The notes beneath the pieces were generated by a model. It ran no database searches and was not told where the DNA came from. It worked only from the letters and a program-made list of their open reading frames with translations. Made by a program: the position numbers and the translations under genes. A stretch of 18,601 bases of DNA from CAVBBU01 sp963593765 (lineage in GTDB: Bacteria > Bacillota > Clostridia > Lachnospirales > Lachnospiraceae), in contig CAVBBU010000033.1 in the NCBI GenBank assembly GCA_963593765.1, positions 1 through 18,601 on the forward strand, in the 5' to 3' direction. Of the stretch, positions 6,904 to 15,200 are shown piece by piece (position 1 is the first letter of the stretch; the number at the start of each line of letters is the position of its first letter).

Positions 6904-7251
6904 TTATTTTTGTATAACATGAATTGCAAAGCCGCCATACTCTCCGGCTAGATATATATTCTTCATCTTGCCATCATCAAAATAAGCAGCTGTATCCATA
7001 TTAAATTCAACGCCCTTTTCCTTAAGCTCAGCCATAGCAGCCTCTAGATCTTTAGTACGCATTGCTATATGTCCATTTTTGCCAAGGAATGGGCTCTTCA
7101 TAAGCTCAAAATCCTTTCCTGCAAATATTGACTTGTTTCCCTTTTTTATCTCGATATTAAACAGACTGCATAGAAGCTCTGCAAGCTTTGTTGCCTCCTC
7201 TTCATTTTCCATATTGATTCCAATATGCTCTAGCTCAAATACGTTTTTCAT
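6904..7251 (-). CDS. Small VOC-family (glyoxalase-fold) protein, function unknown
   Basis: A 115-residue single-module protein of the vicinal oxygen chelate superfamily, cytoplasmic, without signal peptide or membrane segment. Two beta-alpha-beta-beta-beta halves can be traced: FELEHIGIN with His9, then FELMKSP with Glu49; KNGHIAM with His61, then GGFAIHVIQK with His111. His9, Glu49 and His61 fit the usual metal ligands, while the fourth, normally Glu, is His. From memory the sequence resembles the C-terminal VOC extension of some Firmicutes KDPG/KHG aldolases, here as a free-standing protein; that cannot be verified without a search. AAGGAG lies nine bases before the ATG. It starts 32 bp after the nupQ-like gene and is probably the last gene of the transporter operon, so it may act on something the transporter brings in. 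The substrate is not recognisable. Confidence 0.75.
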   Translation of the reverse strand: MKNVFELEHIGINMENEEEATKLAELLCSLFNIEIKKGNKSIFAGKDFELMKSPFLGKNGHIAMRTKDLEAAMAELKEKGVEFNMDTAAYFDDGKMKNIYLAGEYGGFAIHVIQK

Positions 7252-7283
7252 TTCTTTTGTCTCCTTTTCATGTAAATATTTTG

Positions 7284-8270
7284 TTATCTGTCCTCTCTAA
7301 AGTAAGGCACGCCTAGGTCTGCCGGTGCTTGATCCTCAGGTCTGTTGTGCCTGCTTGTAGCTATAAGAACAATTATAGTTACAAGATACGGAAGCATCTT
7401 AAATACCTCCTGCGTAGCTCTGCTTAGATTAGGAATATACAGATATAATATATATAATGCTCCAAATAGTATAGCACCAAATATAGCCTTGTCTGCATTC
7501 CATATGGCAAGTATTACAAGTGCTATTGCAAGCCAGCCTCTGTCTCCAAAGGAATTGTTGCCCCAGGTTCCGCCAAGGTATTCCATAACAAAGTAAAGAC
7601 CGCCAAGCCCTGCTATAACAGCTCCGGTTACGGTAGCTGCATATCTGTATCTTGATACATTGATACCTGCTGCATCTGCTGTAGCTGCACTCTCACCTAC
7701 AGCTCTTAGGTTAAGACCCTTTTTTGTTCTTAGCAAAAATACTGTAACAGCTATAGAAACAATTATAGCTACATATGTAAGTATACCATAAGAAAAAAGT
7801 GTTCCACCTAAAATCGGTATATCTGAAAGCACTGGCAATGTGGCACGGTAGGCATGTGCTGTAGTCTTAACAGATATCTGACCTACGCCGCCTGCCAGCT
7901 TTGAAACAGAGCCGCCAAAGAAATTACCAAAGCCCACGCCAAAGGTAGTTAAAGAAAGTCCAACTACGTTTTGATTTGCTCTAAGCGTAATAGTTAAAAA
8001 GCTATATATCAGCCCACCTATAGCAGATACTATAATAGCTACAATAAGCGATATGATAAATCCAACTACTCCTACGGCTGCATCTCCTGCTGCTCTCTCA
8101 TAGAAAAATGCACCCATAAGTCCGGATACGCCGCCCATATACATTATCCCTGGTATGCCTAGGTTAAGGTTTCCGCTTTTTTCTGTAAGTATCTCACCTG
8201 TCGCACCATATAGTATAGGTATGCCTTGCTGTATCGCCTGAGAGATAAAAGTGATTATATAATTCATCAT
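7284..8270 (-). CDS. nupQ: Nucleoside ABC transporter, permease subunit 2 (NupQ/YufQ type)
   Basis: Integral membrane subunit of a BMP-type ABC importer (BPD_transp_2 family), 328 residues, with about 8-10 hydrophobic segments across its length. The opening, with GIPILYGATGEILTEKSGNLN (about 16-36), is the conserved start of the NupQ-type permease, and AVGESAATADAAGINVSRYR (about 191-210) matches the cytoplasmic loop that docks the ATPase. The gene starts on the end of the nupP-like gene: ATGATG overlaps its TGA. The start may be 8270 or the next ATG at 8267, which has better spacing (seven bases) from AGAGG. The symbol follows the Bacillus subtilis nupNOPQ guanosine transporter with the same gene order; the ligand in this organism is inferred. 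Confidence 0.88.
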   Translation of the reverse strand: MMNYIITFISQAIQQGIPILYGATGEILTEKSGNLNLGIPGIMYMGGVSGLMGAFFYERAAGDAAVGVVGFIISLIVAIIVSAIGGLIYSFLTITLRANQNVVGLSLTTFGVGFGNFFGGSVSKLAGGVGQISVKTTAHAYRATLPVLSDIPILGGTLFSYGILTYVAIIVSIAVTVFLLRTKKGLNLRAVGESAATADAAGINVSRYRYAATVTGAVIAGLGGLYFVMEYLGGTWGNNSFGDRGWLAIALVILAIWNADKAIFGAILFGALYILYLYIPNLSRATQEVFKMLPYLVTIIVLIATSRHNRPEDQAPADLGVPYFREDR

Positions 8271-9355
8271 GCCACCTCTTTTCTGCGAAACTCTAATTTG
8301 TAATTAACAAAGAACTCACAACCGATTAGGAAAAATAGAATAATTCCTGTAATTATCTCGGATGCATTTTCATTAAGGTTAAACTGCGATGCAACCTGTA
8401 TAGCACCCTGCTGCATAAATACTATAAGAAACGATATTAGTATCATAAAGAACGGATTAAACTTTGCCATCCATGCAACTATAATCGCCGTAAAGCCTCT
8501 TCCTCCGGCAGTTGATGTAGATATAGTATGGCTTGAGCTTCCTACGATAAGTGCTCCTGCAATTCCGCATATACCACTTGATACTGCCATAGTTCTCATA
8601 ATAACCTTGGATACATTTATACCTATATATCTCGCGGTTCTTTGTGACGAACCAACTACAGCTATTTCATATCCTTGCTTAGTATATCTTAAATACCTAT
8701 ACATGATAAATGTAATAATAAGTACAATAATTACAGATAGCAAATATTGATTCCCTGCTATAGATGGAAACCAACCGCCCTTAGTTTGCTGATTAATTAT
8801 ACCTACGTTATTAGAGCCCTTTGGATTTTCCCACTTGATTATAGCTATATTAATTATCTGCATAGCTACATAATTCATCATAAGTGTAAACAGCGTTTCA
8901 TTAGTTCCATGCTTAGCCTTAAAGTATGCTGGTATAATTCCCCATATCATGCCTGCTAGGCTGCTTAGTACAAATATCATAACAACAAGAACCGGTGACG
9001 GAACTGTATTTCCACAGTAAATCATAAGTGCAGCTGTAGTCATTCCGCCTATAAGAATCTGTCCCTCTGCTCCTATATTCCAAAACCTCATTTTAAATGC
9101 AGGTGTAAGTCCAACTGCAATTAGAAGAAGGAACATAGCCTCTCTTATAGTAACCCATGCTCTTCTGCTTGTTCCTACAGCACCTCCAACTATTCCTGAA
9201 TATACCTGAAAAGGATTTTGTGCTGTAAGTCCAACTATAACAACTGCACAAACTATAAGTGCAAGAATTATAGCCACTAGGTAGATTGATATTTTCTTTC
9301 CAAGTGATATGTTAGATCTTTTAATCATTCGCACAAAAGGTTCTTTATTATTCAT
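8267..9355 (-). CDS. nupP: Nucleoside ABC transporter, permease subunit 1 (NupP/YufP type)
   Basis: The first of two related permeases in the importer, 362 residues, BPD_transp_2 family, with a cytoplasmic basic N-terminus followed by about 8-10 membrane segments. Recognisable stretches are FKMRFWNIGAEGQILIGG (about 82-99), KHGTNETLFTLMMNYVA (about 149-165) and the ATPase-docking loop AVVGSSQRTARYIGINVSK (about 232-250); these are typical of NupP-like proteins. The reading frame opens with a GTG at 9364, but that codon overlaps the GGGAGG site; ATG 9355 is eight bases from it and is preferred. It then overlaps the ATPase gene by 8 bp and the next permease by 1-4 bp, indicating translational coupling of the membrane complex. 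Confidence 0.88.
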   Translation of the reverse strand: MNNKEPFVRMIKRSNISLGKKISIYLVAIILALIVCAVVIVGLTAQNPFQVYSGIVGGAVGTSRRAWVTIREAMFLLLIAVGLTPAFKMRFWNIGAEGQILIGGMTTAALMIYCGNTVPSPVLVVMIFVLSSLAGMIWGIIPAYFKAKHGTNETLFTLMMNYVAMQIINIAIIKWENPKGSNNVGIINQQTKGGWFPSIAGNQYLLSVIIVLIITFIMYRYLRYTKQGYEIAVVGSSQRTARYIGINVSKVIMRTMAVSSGICGIAGALIVGSSSHTISTSTAGGRGFTAIIVAWMAKFNPFFMILISFLIVFMQQGAIQVASQFNLNENASEIITGIILFFLIGCEFFVNYKLEFRRKEVA

Positions 9356-10881
9356 TCTTTTCACCTCCCATGCTTACATCTCCTGTCATCATAAGTCCTA
9401 TCTCTTCCTTAGTTGCACTTCTTGCATCTACTAATCCTGCACATCTTCCTCCAGAGAGAACTAATATCCTGTCTGAAAGAGCCATCAAAACATCAAGATC
9501 CTCGATTACACATATAACAGCACAGCCATTTTCCTTTTGCTTATTAAGAAGATTATATATAAGGTATGATGAATTAATATCGAGTCCTCTAACAGGATAT
9601 GCTACTAATAAAACCTTAGGCTTACCAGAAATTTCTCTTCCTACTAAAACCTTTTGAACATTACCGCCAGATAGTCTGCTTATCTGGGTATCTACAGATG
9701 GCGTTACTACCTCTAAGTCCTTAACTATCTTTTTAGCAAGCTTTCTAGGTGCCTTTCTGTCTACCTCTACGCCTCGTCCGTTAAGGTAGCTTCTAAGCAT
9801 AACATTGTCCGTTAGATCCATAGTTCCTACTAAGCCCATACCAAGTCTGTCCTCTGGTATAAATGCAAGCCTTATTCCTAGCTCTCTAATCTGTGCCACA
9901 TCCATATCAGACATATTGCAAACAGAATTATCTTCCTTAATGAATGATATCTCACCTTCATATTTTTCAAGACCGCATATAGACTCAAGAAGCTCTCTTT
10001 GTCCGTTTCCGGAAATACCTGCAATGCCAAGTATCTCCCCTGCTTTTGCNNNNNNNNNNAAGAACTGGAAGCCCCTCTATATTCTTACAAGAAATTCCTT
10101 TACATACAAGCCTATCGACTGCATTAACCGGATCTGTTCTCTTAATATCAAGAGTTATCTTCTCACCAACCATCATCTCTGTAAGCGATGCCGTAGTAGC
10201 ATCCTTAGTAGGTACAGTTCCTATATACTTACCCTTACGAAGAACAGATACTCTGTCAGATATCTCTAAAACCTCATTAAGCTTATGCGTGATTATAATT
10301 ATGGACTTGCCGTCCTTTTTCATAGTTCTTAAAACGTCAAAAAGCTTCTCCGTTTCCTGAGGTGTTAAAACTGCTGTCGGCTCATCAAGTATAAGTATAT
10401 CTGCACCTCTGTAAAGCACCTTGACTATCTCAACAGTCTGCTTTTGTGATACAGACATGCTATATACCTTCATAGAAGGATCTAGCGTAAAGCCGTATTT
10501 ATCTACAAGAGCCTGCACCTCAGACTGAACCCTTTTCATGTTGAGGCTGCCATCCTGCTTTAAGCCTAATATTATATTTTCTGCTGCCGTAAAAACAGGT
10601 ATCAGCTTAAAATGCTGATGTATCATTCCTATTCCATACTTAAAGGCATCCTTAGGAGACTTTATCTTAGCCTCCTTGCCATCTATATATATATGTCCTT
10701 CATCCGGATAATATATACCAGATAGCATATTCATAAGTGTGGTTTTTCCACTGCCATTTTCTCCTAAGACAGCAAGTATCTCTCCCTTTTTAAGGGAGAG
10801 ACTTACCTTGTCATTGGCAATGATATTTCCAAATTTTTTAGTGACATTTTCAAATTCTATTGCATTAGTGCAATCTGCCAT
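9348..10881 (-). CDS. nupO: Nucleoside ABC transporter, ATP-binding protein (NupO/YufO type), interrupted by an assembly gap
   Basis: Energy-coupling subunit with two fused ABC domains. Domain 1, numbered from the upstream Met at 10884: Walker A GENGSGKTT (41-49), MSVSQKQ in the signature place (about 143-149), Walker B LILDEPT (164-170), switch His200. Ten Ns (10050-10059) interrupt the start of domain 2. The frame before the gap ends on a codon boundary (GLPVL) and the frame after it resumes on one (AKAGEILGIAG), so the true gap is a multiple of three; homologues have about six residues there, giving a total near 514 residues, normal for the family (about 510). Domain 2 has the degenerate GISGNGQRELLE instead of a lysine Walker A, a good signature LSGGNVQK, and AYPVRGLD instead of Walker B. 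Start: ATG 10881 is five bases from GGAGG; ATG 10884 is only two bases away. It follows the lipoprotein gene closely and overlaps the permease gene. Confidence 0.88.
9364..9369 (-). promoter_or_regulatory. Ribosome binding site that fixes the nupP-like start
   Basis: GGGAGG on the minus strand, inside the end of the ATPase gene, is eight bases before ATG 9355 and overlaps the upstream GTG 9364, ruling that start out. Confidence 0.75.
10050..10059. other. Run of 10 Ns (assembly gap) inside the ATPase gene
   Basis: Ten unknown bases break the reading frame of the ATPase as written. The flanking codons show that the real length is a multiple of three; by family alignment about 18 bases (six residues between PVL and AKAGE). 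The number of Ns is therefore a placeholder rather than a measured length. Confidence 0.95.
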
Positions 10882-10898
10882 CATCGCCTCCGAATTAT

Positions 10899-12152
10899 TT
10901 AGTTTGTCTTAGCATCTATTCCATCTATTATAGTGGCAAATGCTGGTGCTGAAGCATATTCTGACTCATGGAAATATCCATCTGCGATATATTCAACGCC
11001 ATTATATCCATCTAGATCCTTAGTAGATGTAAGCTCTGCCCCATCAACTGTAAATGTAGATGTATCGAATACATGAAGTGTTCCGGCCTTGATAGCCTCC
11101 TCAGCTTCCTTAACCTTCTCCTTAGTTCCCTCTGCACATGCACTTCCAAGCTCTGTGATCTCTACAGCATCATCTGCAAAGCCCTTAGACCAATCAGTAT
11201 CTATAGGCTGTCCATCTATTACACTCTTTATAGCATATGTATAGTAAGCAGCCCACTTGTTAGTTGACGATGTAAGTGCTGTATTAGGTGCAACACTAAG
11301 CATAGATACATTGTAGCCTACACATGGAGTATTCTCAGCCTCACATACAGTAGGTGCTCCTGTTGTATCTGCATGCTGACTTATAAGCACGCATCCATCT
11401 GCTATAAGCTGCTTAGCTGTCTCACCCTCAAGCGCAGGGTCTGCCCAGCTATTTGTATATAGAACCTTCATAGTAACCTCTGGAACTATAGACTTTGCAC
11501 CAAGGTAGAATGAAGTAAATCCAGATATAACCTCAGCATAAGGATATGCACCTACATAACCCATCTTAGCCTTGTCTGCTGTAATAGTTCCATCATCTAT
11601 CATTTCCTTAAGCTTCATACCTGCTGCTATACCAGATACATATCTAGCCTCGTATATATTGTCGAAATAATTGTGGAAGTTAGAAAGTCCTGATGATGCT
11701 GCCTGATATCCTGTTGCATGGCAGAACTGTACCTCTGGATGATCCATAGCTGCCTGCATAAGATAGCTCTCATGTCCAAAGCTTGTTGCAAATACAACAT
11801 TACATCCCTGACTAACCAGATCCTCTGCAGCATCAAGACTGCTCTCGTCCTCAGCTATATTCATCTTTTGTATAAGCTGAGTAGCTGTGTCGATACCTAG
11901 CTCCTCACATGCCTTTGCTACACCTGTCATATGTGATTCAGAGTATCCTTCATTTTCATCACCTATATAGATAATGCCTACCTTAATGTCTGATGATGAT
12001 ATGCCACCGGTTGTTTCCTCTGTAGTAGTACTGCTACCACTACTAGCTGCACTTGTAGCCTCAGTATCTGTACTGGATGCACTACCTCCACATCCTGCCA
12101 GCAGTGAAGCTGCCATAGCCGCCATACATACATAACTCAATAGTCTTTTCAT
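10899..12152 (-). CDS. BMP-family substrate-binding lipoprotein of the nucleoside ABC transporter
   Basis: Extracytoplasmic binding protein that captures the ligand and hands it to the two permeases, 417 residues. The signal peptide ends in lipobox LAGC with lipidated Cys21, followed by a Ser/Thr-rich tether (about 22-52) and a two-lobed BMP domain beginning DIKVGIIYIG (about 55). In classical PnrA/Med-type proteins the first loop is D-K-S-F-N; here it reads NEGYSESH, as in the other BMP subclass, with ATSFGHESY, HATGY, TNSWADP and SQHADTTG further on. The ligand may be a purine nucleoside or base; the gene order equals Bacillus nupN-nupO-nupP-nupQ, but I leave the symbol blank for this reason. 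At 417 residues it is longer than the usual about 350-360. AGGAGG is seven bases before the ATG. It is first in the operon, 17 bp from the ATPase start. Confidence 0.88.
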   Translation of the reverse strand: MKRLLSYVCMAAMAASLLAGCGGSASSTDTEATSAASSGSSTTTEETTGGISSSDIKVGIIYIGDENEGYSESHMTGVAKACEELGIDTATQLIQKMNIAEDESSLDAAEDLVSQGCNVVFATSFGHESYLMQAAMDHPEVQFCHATGYQAASSGLSNFHNYFDNIYEARYVSGIAAGMKLKEMIDDGTITADKAKMGYVGAYPYAEVISGFTSFYLGAKSIVPEVTMKVLYTNSWADPALEGETAKQLIADGCVLISQHADTTGAPTVCEAENTPCVGYNVSMLSVAPNTALTSSTNKWAAYYTYAIKSVIDGQPIDTDWSKGFADDAVEITELGSACAEGTKEKVKEAEEAIKAGTLHVFDTSTFTVDGAELTSTKDLDGYNGVEYIADGYFHESEYASAPAFATIIDGIDAKTN

Positions 12153-12181
12153 AGTTGCTCCTCCTCATTTTTTGTTTTTTT

Positions 12182-12211
12182 ATCATAACATTGCTTATAC
12201 CGTTGTAACAA
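12182..12211 (-). promoter_or_regulatory. Probable promoter of the nucleoside transporter operon
   Basis: On the minus strand TTGTTA (12206-12211) and TATGAT (12182-12187) are 18 bp apart, about 30 bp before the lipoprotein start. The -35 box shares bases with one arm of an inverted repeat. No Bacillus-type PurR box, CodY box or purine riboswitch is seen. Confidence 0.5.
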
Positions 12212-12221
12212 GCAATAGTTA
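12186..12221. promoter_or_regulatory. Inverted repeat over the transporter promoter
   Basis: ATTGCTT (12190-12196) and AAGCAAT (12210-12216) form a perfect 7-bp dyad; TAAC (12186-12189) and GTTA (12218-12221) extend it after a one-base bulge. It lies between the giant gene's stop and the lipoprotein gene. On the minus strand it is followed by an A-rich run, so it does not look like an intrinsic terminator. An operator overlapping the -35 region is the better reading. Confidence 0.5.
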
Positions 12222-12227
12222 TAACCA

Positions 12228-15200
12228 TCAGTTTCTTTTTTTGTGATGTTTAAACAATATATAGATAATAGCAATAAATAGTATTAACAAAGGCCATGTA
12301 ATATCAAAATCCTGCCATCCAAGCTTTGGAAGCTTATCAAGTATAATGTCTGTAAATTTTTTATTGTCAGTATTTTGTTTATCTTCACCATCTTGCTGGT
12401 CGTCTGCAGTTGGCTGCTCGTTATCAGACTCATCTGTCTTTATGGCATGCTTTCCAGTGCCGCCATCACCTCCGCCGCCGCCACTGCTACTACCGCCACT
12501 CGACTTTTCCTCGTACAAGGTAACAGTAATGGCTGCCTTATCTCCAGCCTCCAAAGCCTCATCGTAATCCTCAGTATAAAAGGTAAGTGTATATTCTCCC
12601 TTGTTGCCTGAGTTTTTAGCAGAATTAATTGCATTAAGCTGAGCACTATCTACTATTATATTATCTGACGCTGTAAGCTTCGTAACTAATGCATTGCTCC
12701 TGCCAAGGCTCGCAATAGAATTAGCTGCTATATTTATTTCATCATCTATTATAGTAGCCTTTGCTAGTTCTATAGCCTTAGCAGCTGTGATATCATCACT
12801 TTTTGTTTTCTTGGTCTTATCCTTATAAATATTATATGCAAAATCACTTGCGATTATTTTTACAGGCTGATCGATCTTCTCCCAGTCAGCCTTAAGCTTT
12901 ACATCACACTCTGGCATAATATCGCTATCCTTTAAATAATTACCAGAAACTATAATTCCCTCCGGATCATTTGCACTATCTATCTTCCAACCCTTAAAGG
13001 TATATCCAGCTTTTGTAGGGTCACTCGGGAACGCAGGATCCACTGTTATATCTCCGTCCTTTATCCTAGCTCCTCTTGCTATATCTAGCACTGTCTCTGA
13101 TAGCTCTTTATCCTGCTCAGAGCCATCGCCATCAAAGCTTAGACTGTAATATACTGAGCGATACTGTCCCCATGCTGCAGTATATACCGCATCCTCGGTA
13201 ACAGTTGCAGCAATAGTGCTTATAGTAGCTGCTCCATCCTTAGACCAGCCTCTAAAATAATACTTCGCATCATCGACACTTGTAAGGCTTCCTATAAATG
13301 CCGGAGTAGGATCGCCACTTTTAACTACATAATATTCTGTTATAAAGCTTCCTTTATCTCCCCTTACATATGTAACTGTATGATATGTATTACTAGGATC
13401 TGTTGGCTCCCAAATTGCTGTCCATGTAACATCACTTCCTGATATAGTAATGGAAGCATTTAGCTCGTTATCTACCTTCGAATCCCCATCACTATCCCAG
13501 CCTACAAACCTATATCCTGCATTTCCTGTAGGTGCACCCTCAAAGCTCACACCTTCACCATCAAGCAGCTCATAAATCTGCTTCTCAAATGTTCCTTGCT
13601 CTCCTGGGTCAAATATAGCCCTATATACATCTGTATTATCATCAGTAGCCTTCCACTGTGCAGTATATGTTATATCCCCATTTACTACCGCTCTAGCTTC
13701 TGGCTTCCAGCCATTAAATATCCAGCCAGCCTCTGCCTTTGGATTTCCTGCATTAACTCCCTGGGTATCCTTAGCACCTGCATAATCTGGCACCTGTGAG
13801 CCAGCTTTTAACCCACCATATATATCATCATCAAATGCTCCATGTAAGCCCTTAGTATATATAACTGTATATACATTTTTGTCCTTGCCTATATTTTCCC
13901 AATTAGCTGTATATGTCGCATTGCCTGTAACAGTTGCCTCAAGGCTTGGTGTCCAGCCTGTAAAGCTCCACTGCGTTGCAGTATTATCGGTATATATGCC
14001 CATGTCTCTTGAGGTTGTTGGTGTATTCTGCCCATAATTAACTGTAATGGTCTCATCTGCCCAGATAATACCATCCTTACCATCCTTATATGTAATTGTA
14101 TATTCATTAGTATCATAATATATAGCATAAAGGACTATATCACCTGTTACATCATTTCCTATACTCCATTCGCTTTCCGGAGCTCTATCAAAATCAGCAT
14201 TAGTAGATGTACTTTTTGTAGACCAGCCTACAAATGTTAGCCCATCAGGTGCATTTACGCCATCACTACTCTTAACCTTATATACTGCTGTGCTTGGTGT
14301 ACTAGATGGATAATACATTCCAGAGTCTTTAACGTCTCCGCTGCCTTTATTAGTTGTAGTATCATACAGCACCCTAGCATATACTATTACATCATTAGTG
14401 CAGCTTATTTCATTATCATATAAATCAGTGCAGCTTGCCTTTATAACGGCAATGCCTGCCTTAAGTCCTGTTATGTCTGCGGTATTATCATCATTTGCTT
14501 TAATTCTAACAGCATCTGAATTTGATGCAACGCTCCAGCTAATAGTATGATCTGTTCCAAGCGATATACTATATCCACTCTCAGCCACACTTGCTGTCGC
14601 TACATCAGTAACATGTACCTTAAAATCATCTGGAGTAATGCTAAGACTTGCCATCTTATATATACCAAAGTTTATATCTGCTAGTGTATATCTACCCTGT
14701 GCACAGTTTGGCCAAAGTGGCAATTCATCTGTTTTTCCAGTATCCTTATTTGCACGAGAGCTTAGGCTAGTATCTGTATCCGCAAGCTTCTTTACTAATT
14801 TGTAACCATCTGGCATAGTAATTTCAACTATATAATTCCCATCACATGGTGCATATAAGGTATATGTTCCATCCTCTGCAGTTTTATATTTTGAATTATT
14901 TGATAAATCAGAAGCATTAGTCTGCTTTATCTGTGTTTTTCCATCTTCCCTTAGTAGCTTAATTGTTGCATTCTTATATGGCTTATCATCTGAAATATCA
15001 TATATAGAATTTGGAAGCTCACCGGTCTCATCCCATACAAGACCTGTAATAGACATATCCTCAAGTACATACTTTTCCAGTACAGGATGAGAATATCCAT
15101 CATTTCCATAATATGACTCATTATTAACCAAATAATTGCAATAAAAGGTCTGATAAGCTATTTGCTTACCTACTGTAGCCTTGTTACCATCGAGAGCATA

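Noticed and set aside
9348..9914. Separate short ABC ATPase gene or pseudogene starting at an internal Met
   Set aside because: The frame extends upstream to the N gap and continues the second ATPase domain of the same protein; the apparent break is due to the placeholder Ns.
12153..12227. Purine riboswitch ahead of the nucleoside transporter
   Set aside because: Only 75 bp are available between genes and the conserved aptamer loops are not found.
12231..12600. CRISPR-like or simple DNA repeat around the GGX/AGC-rich segment
   Set aside because: The repetition is the codon pattern of the Gly/Ser linker (12459-12503) in the giant protein; there are no spaced identical repeats.
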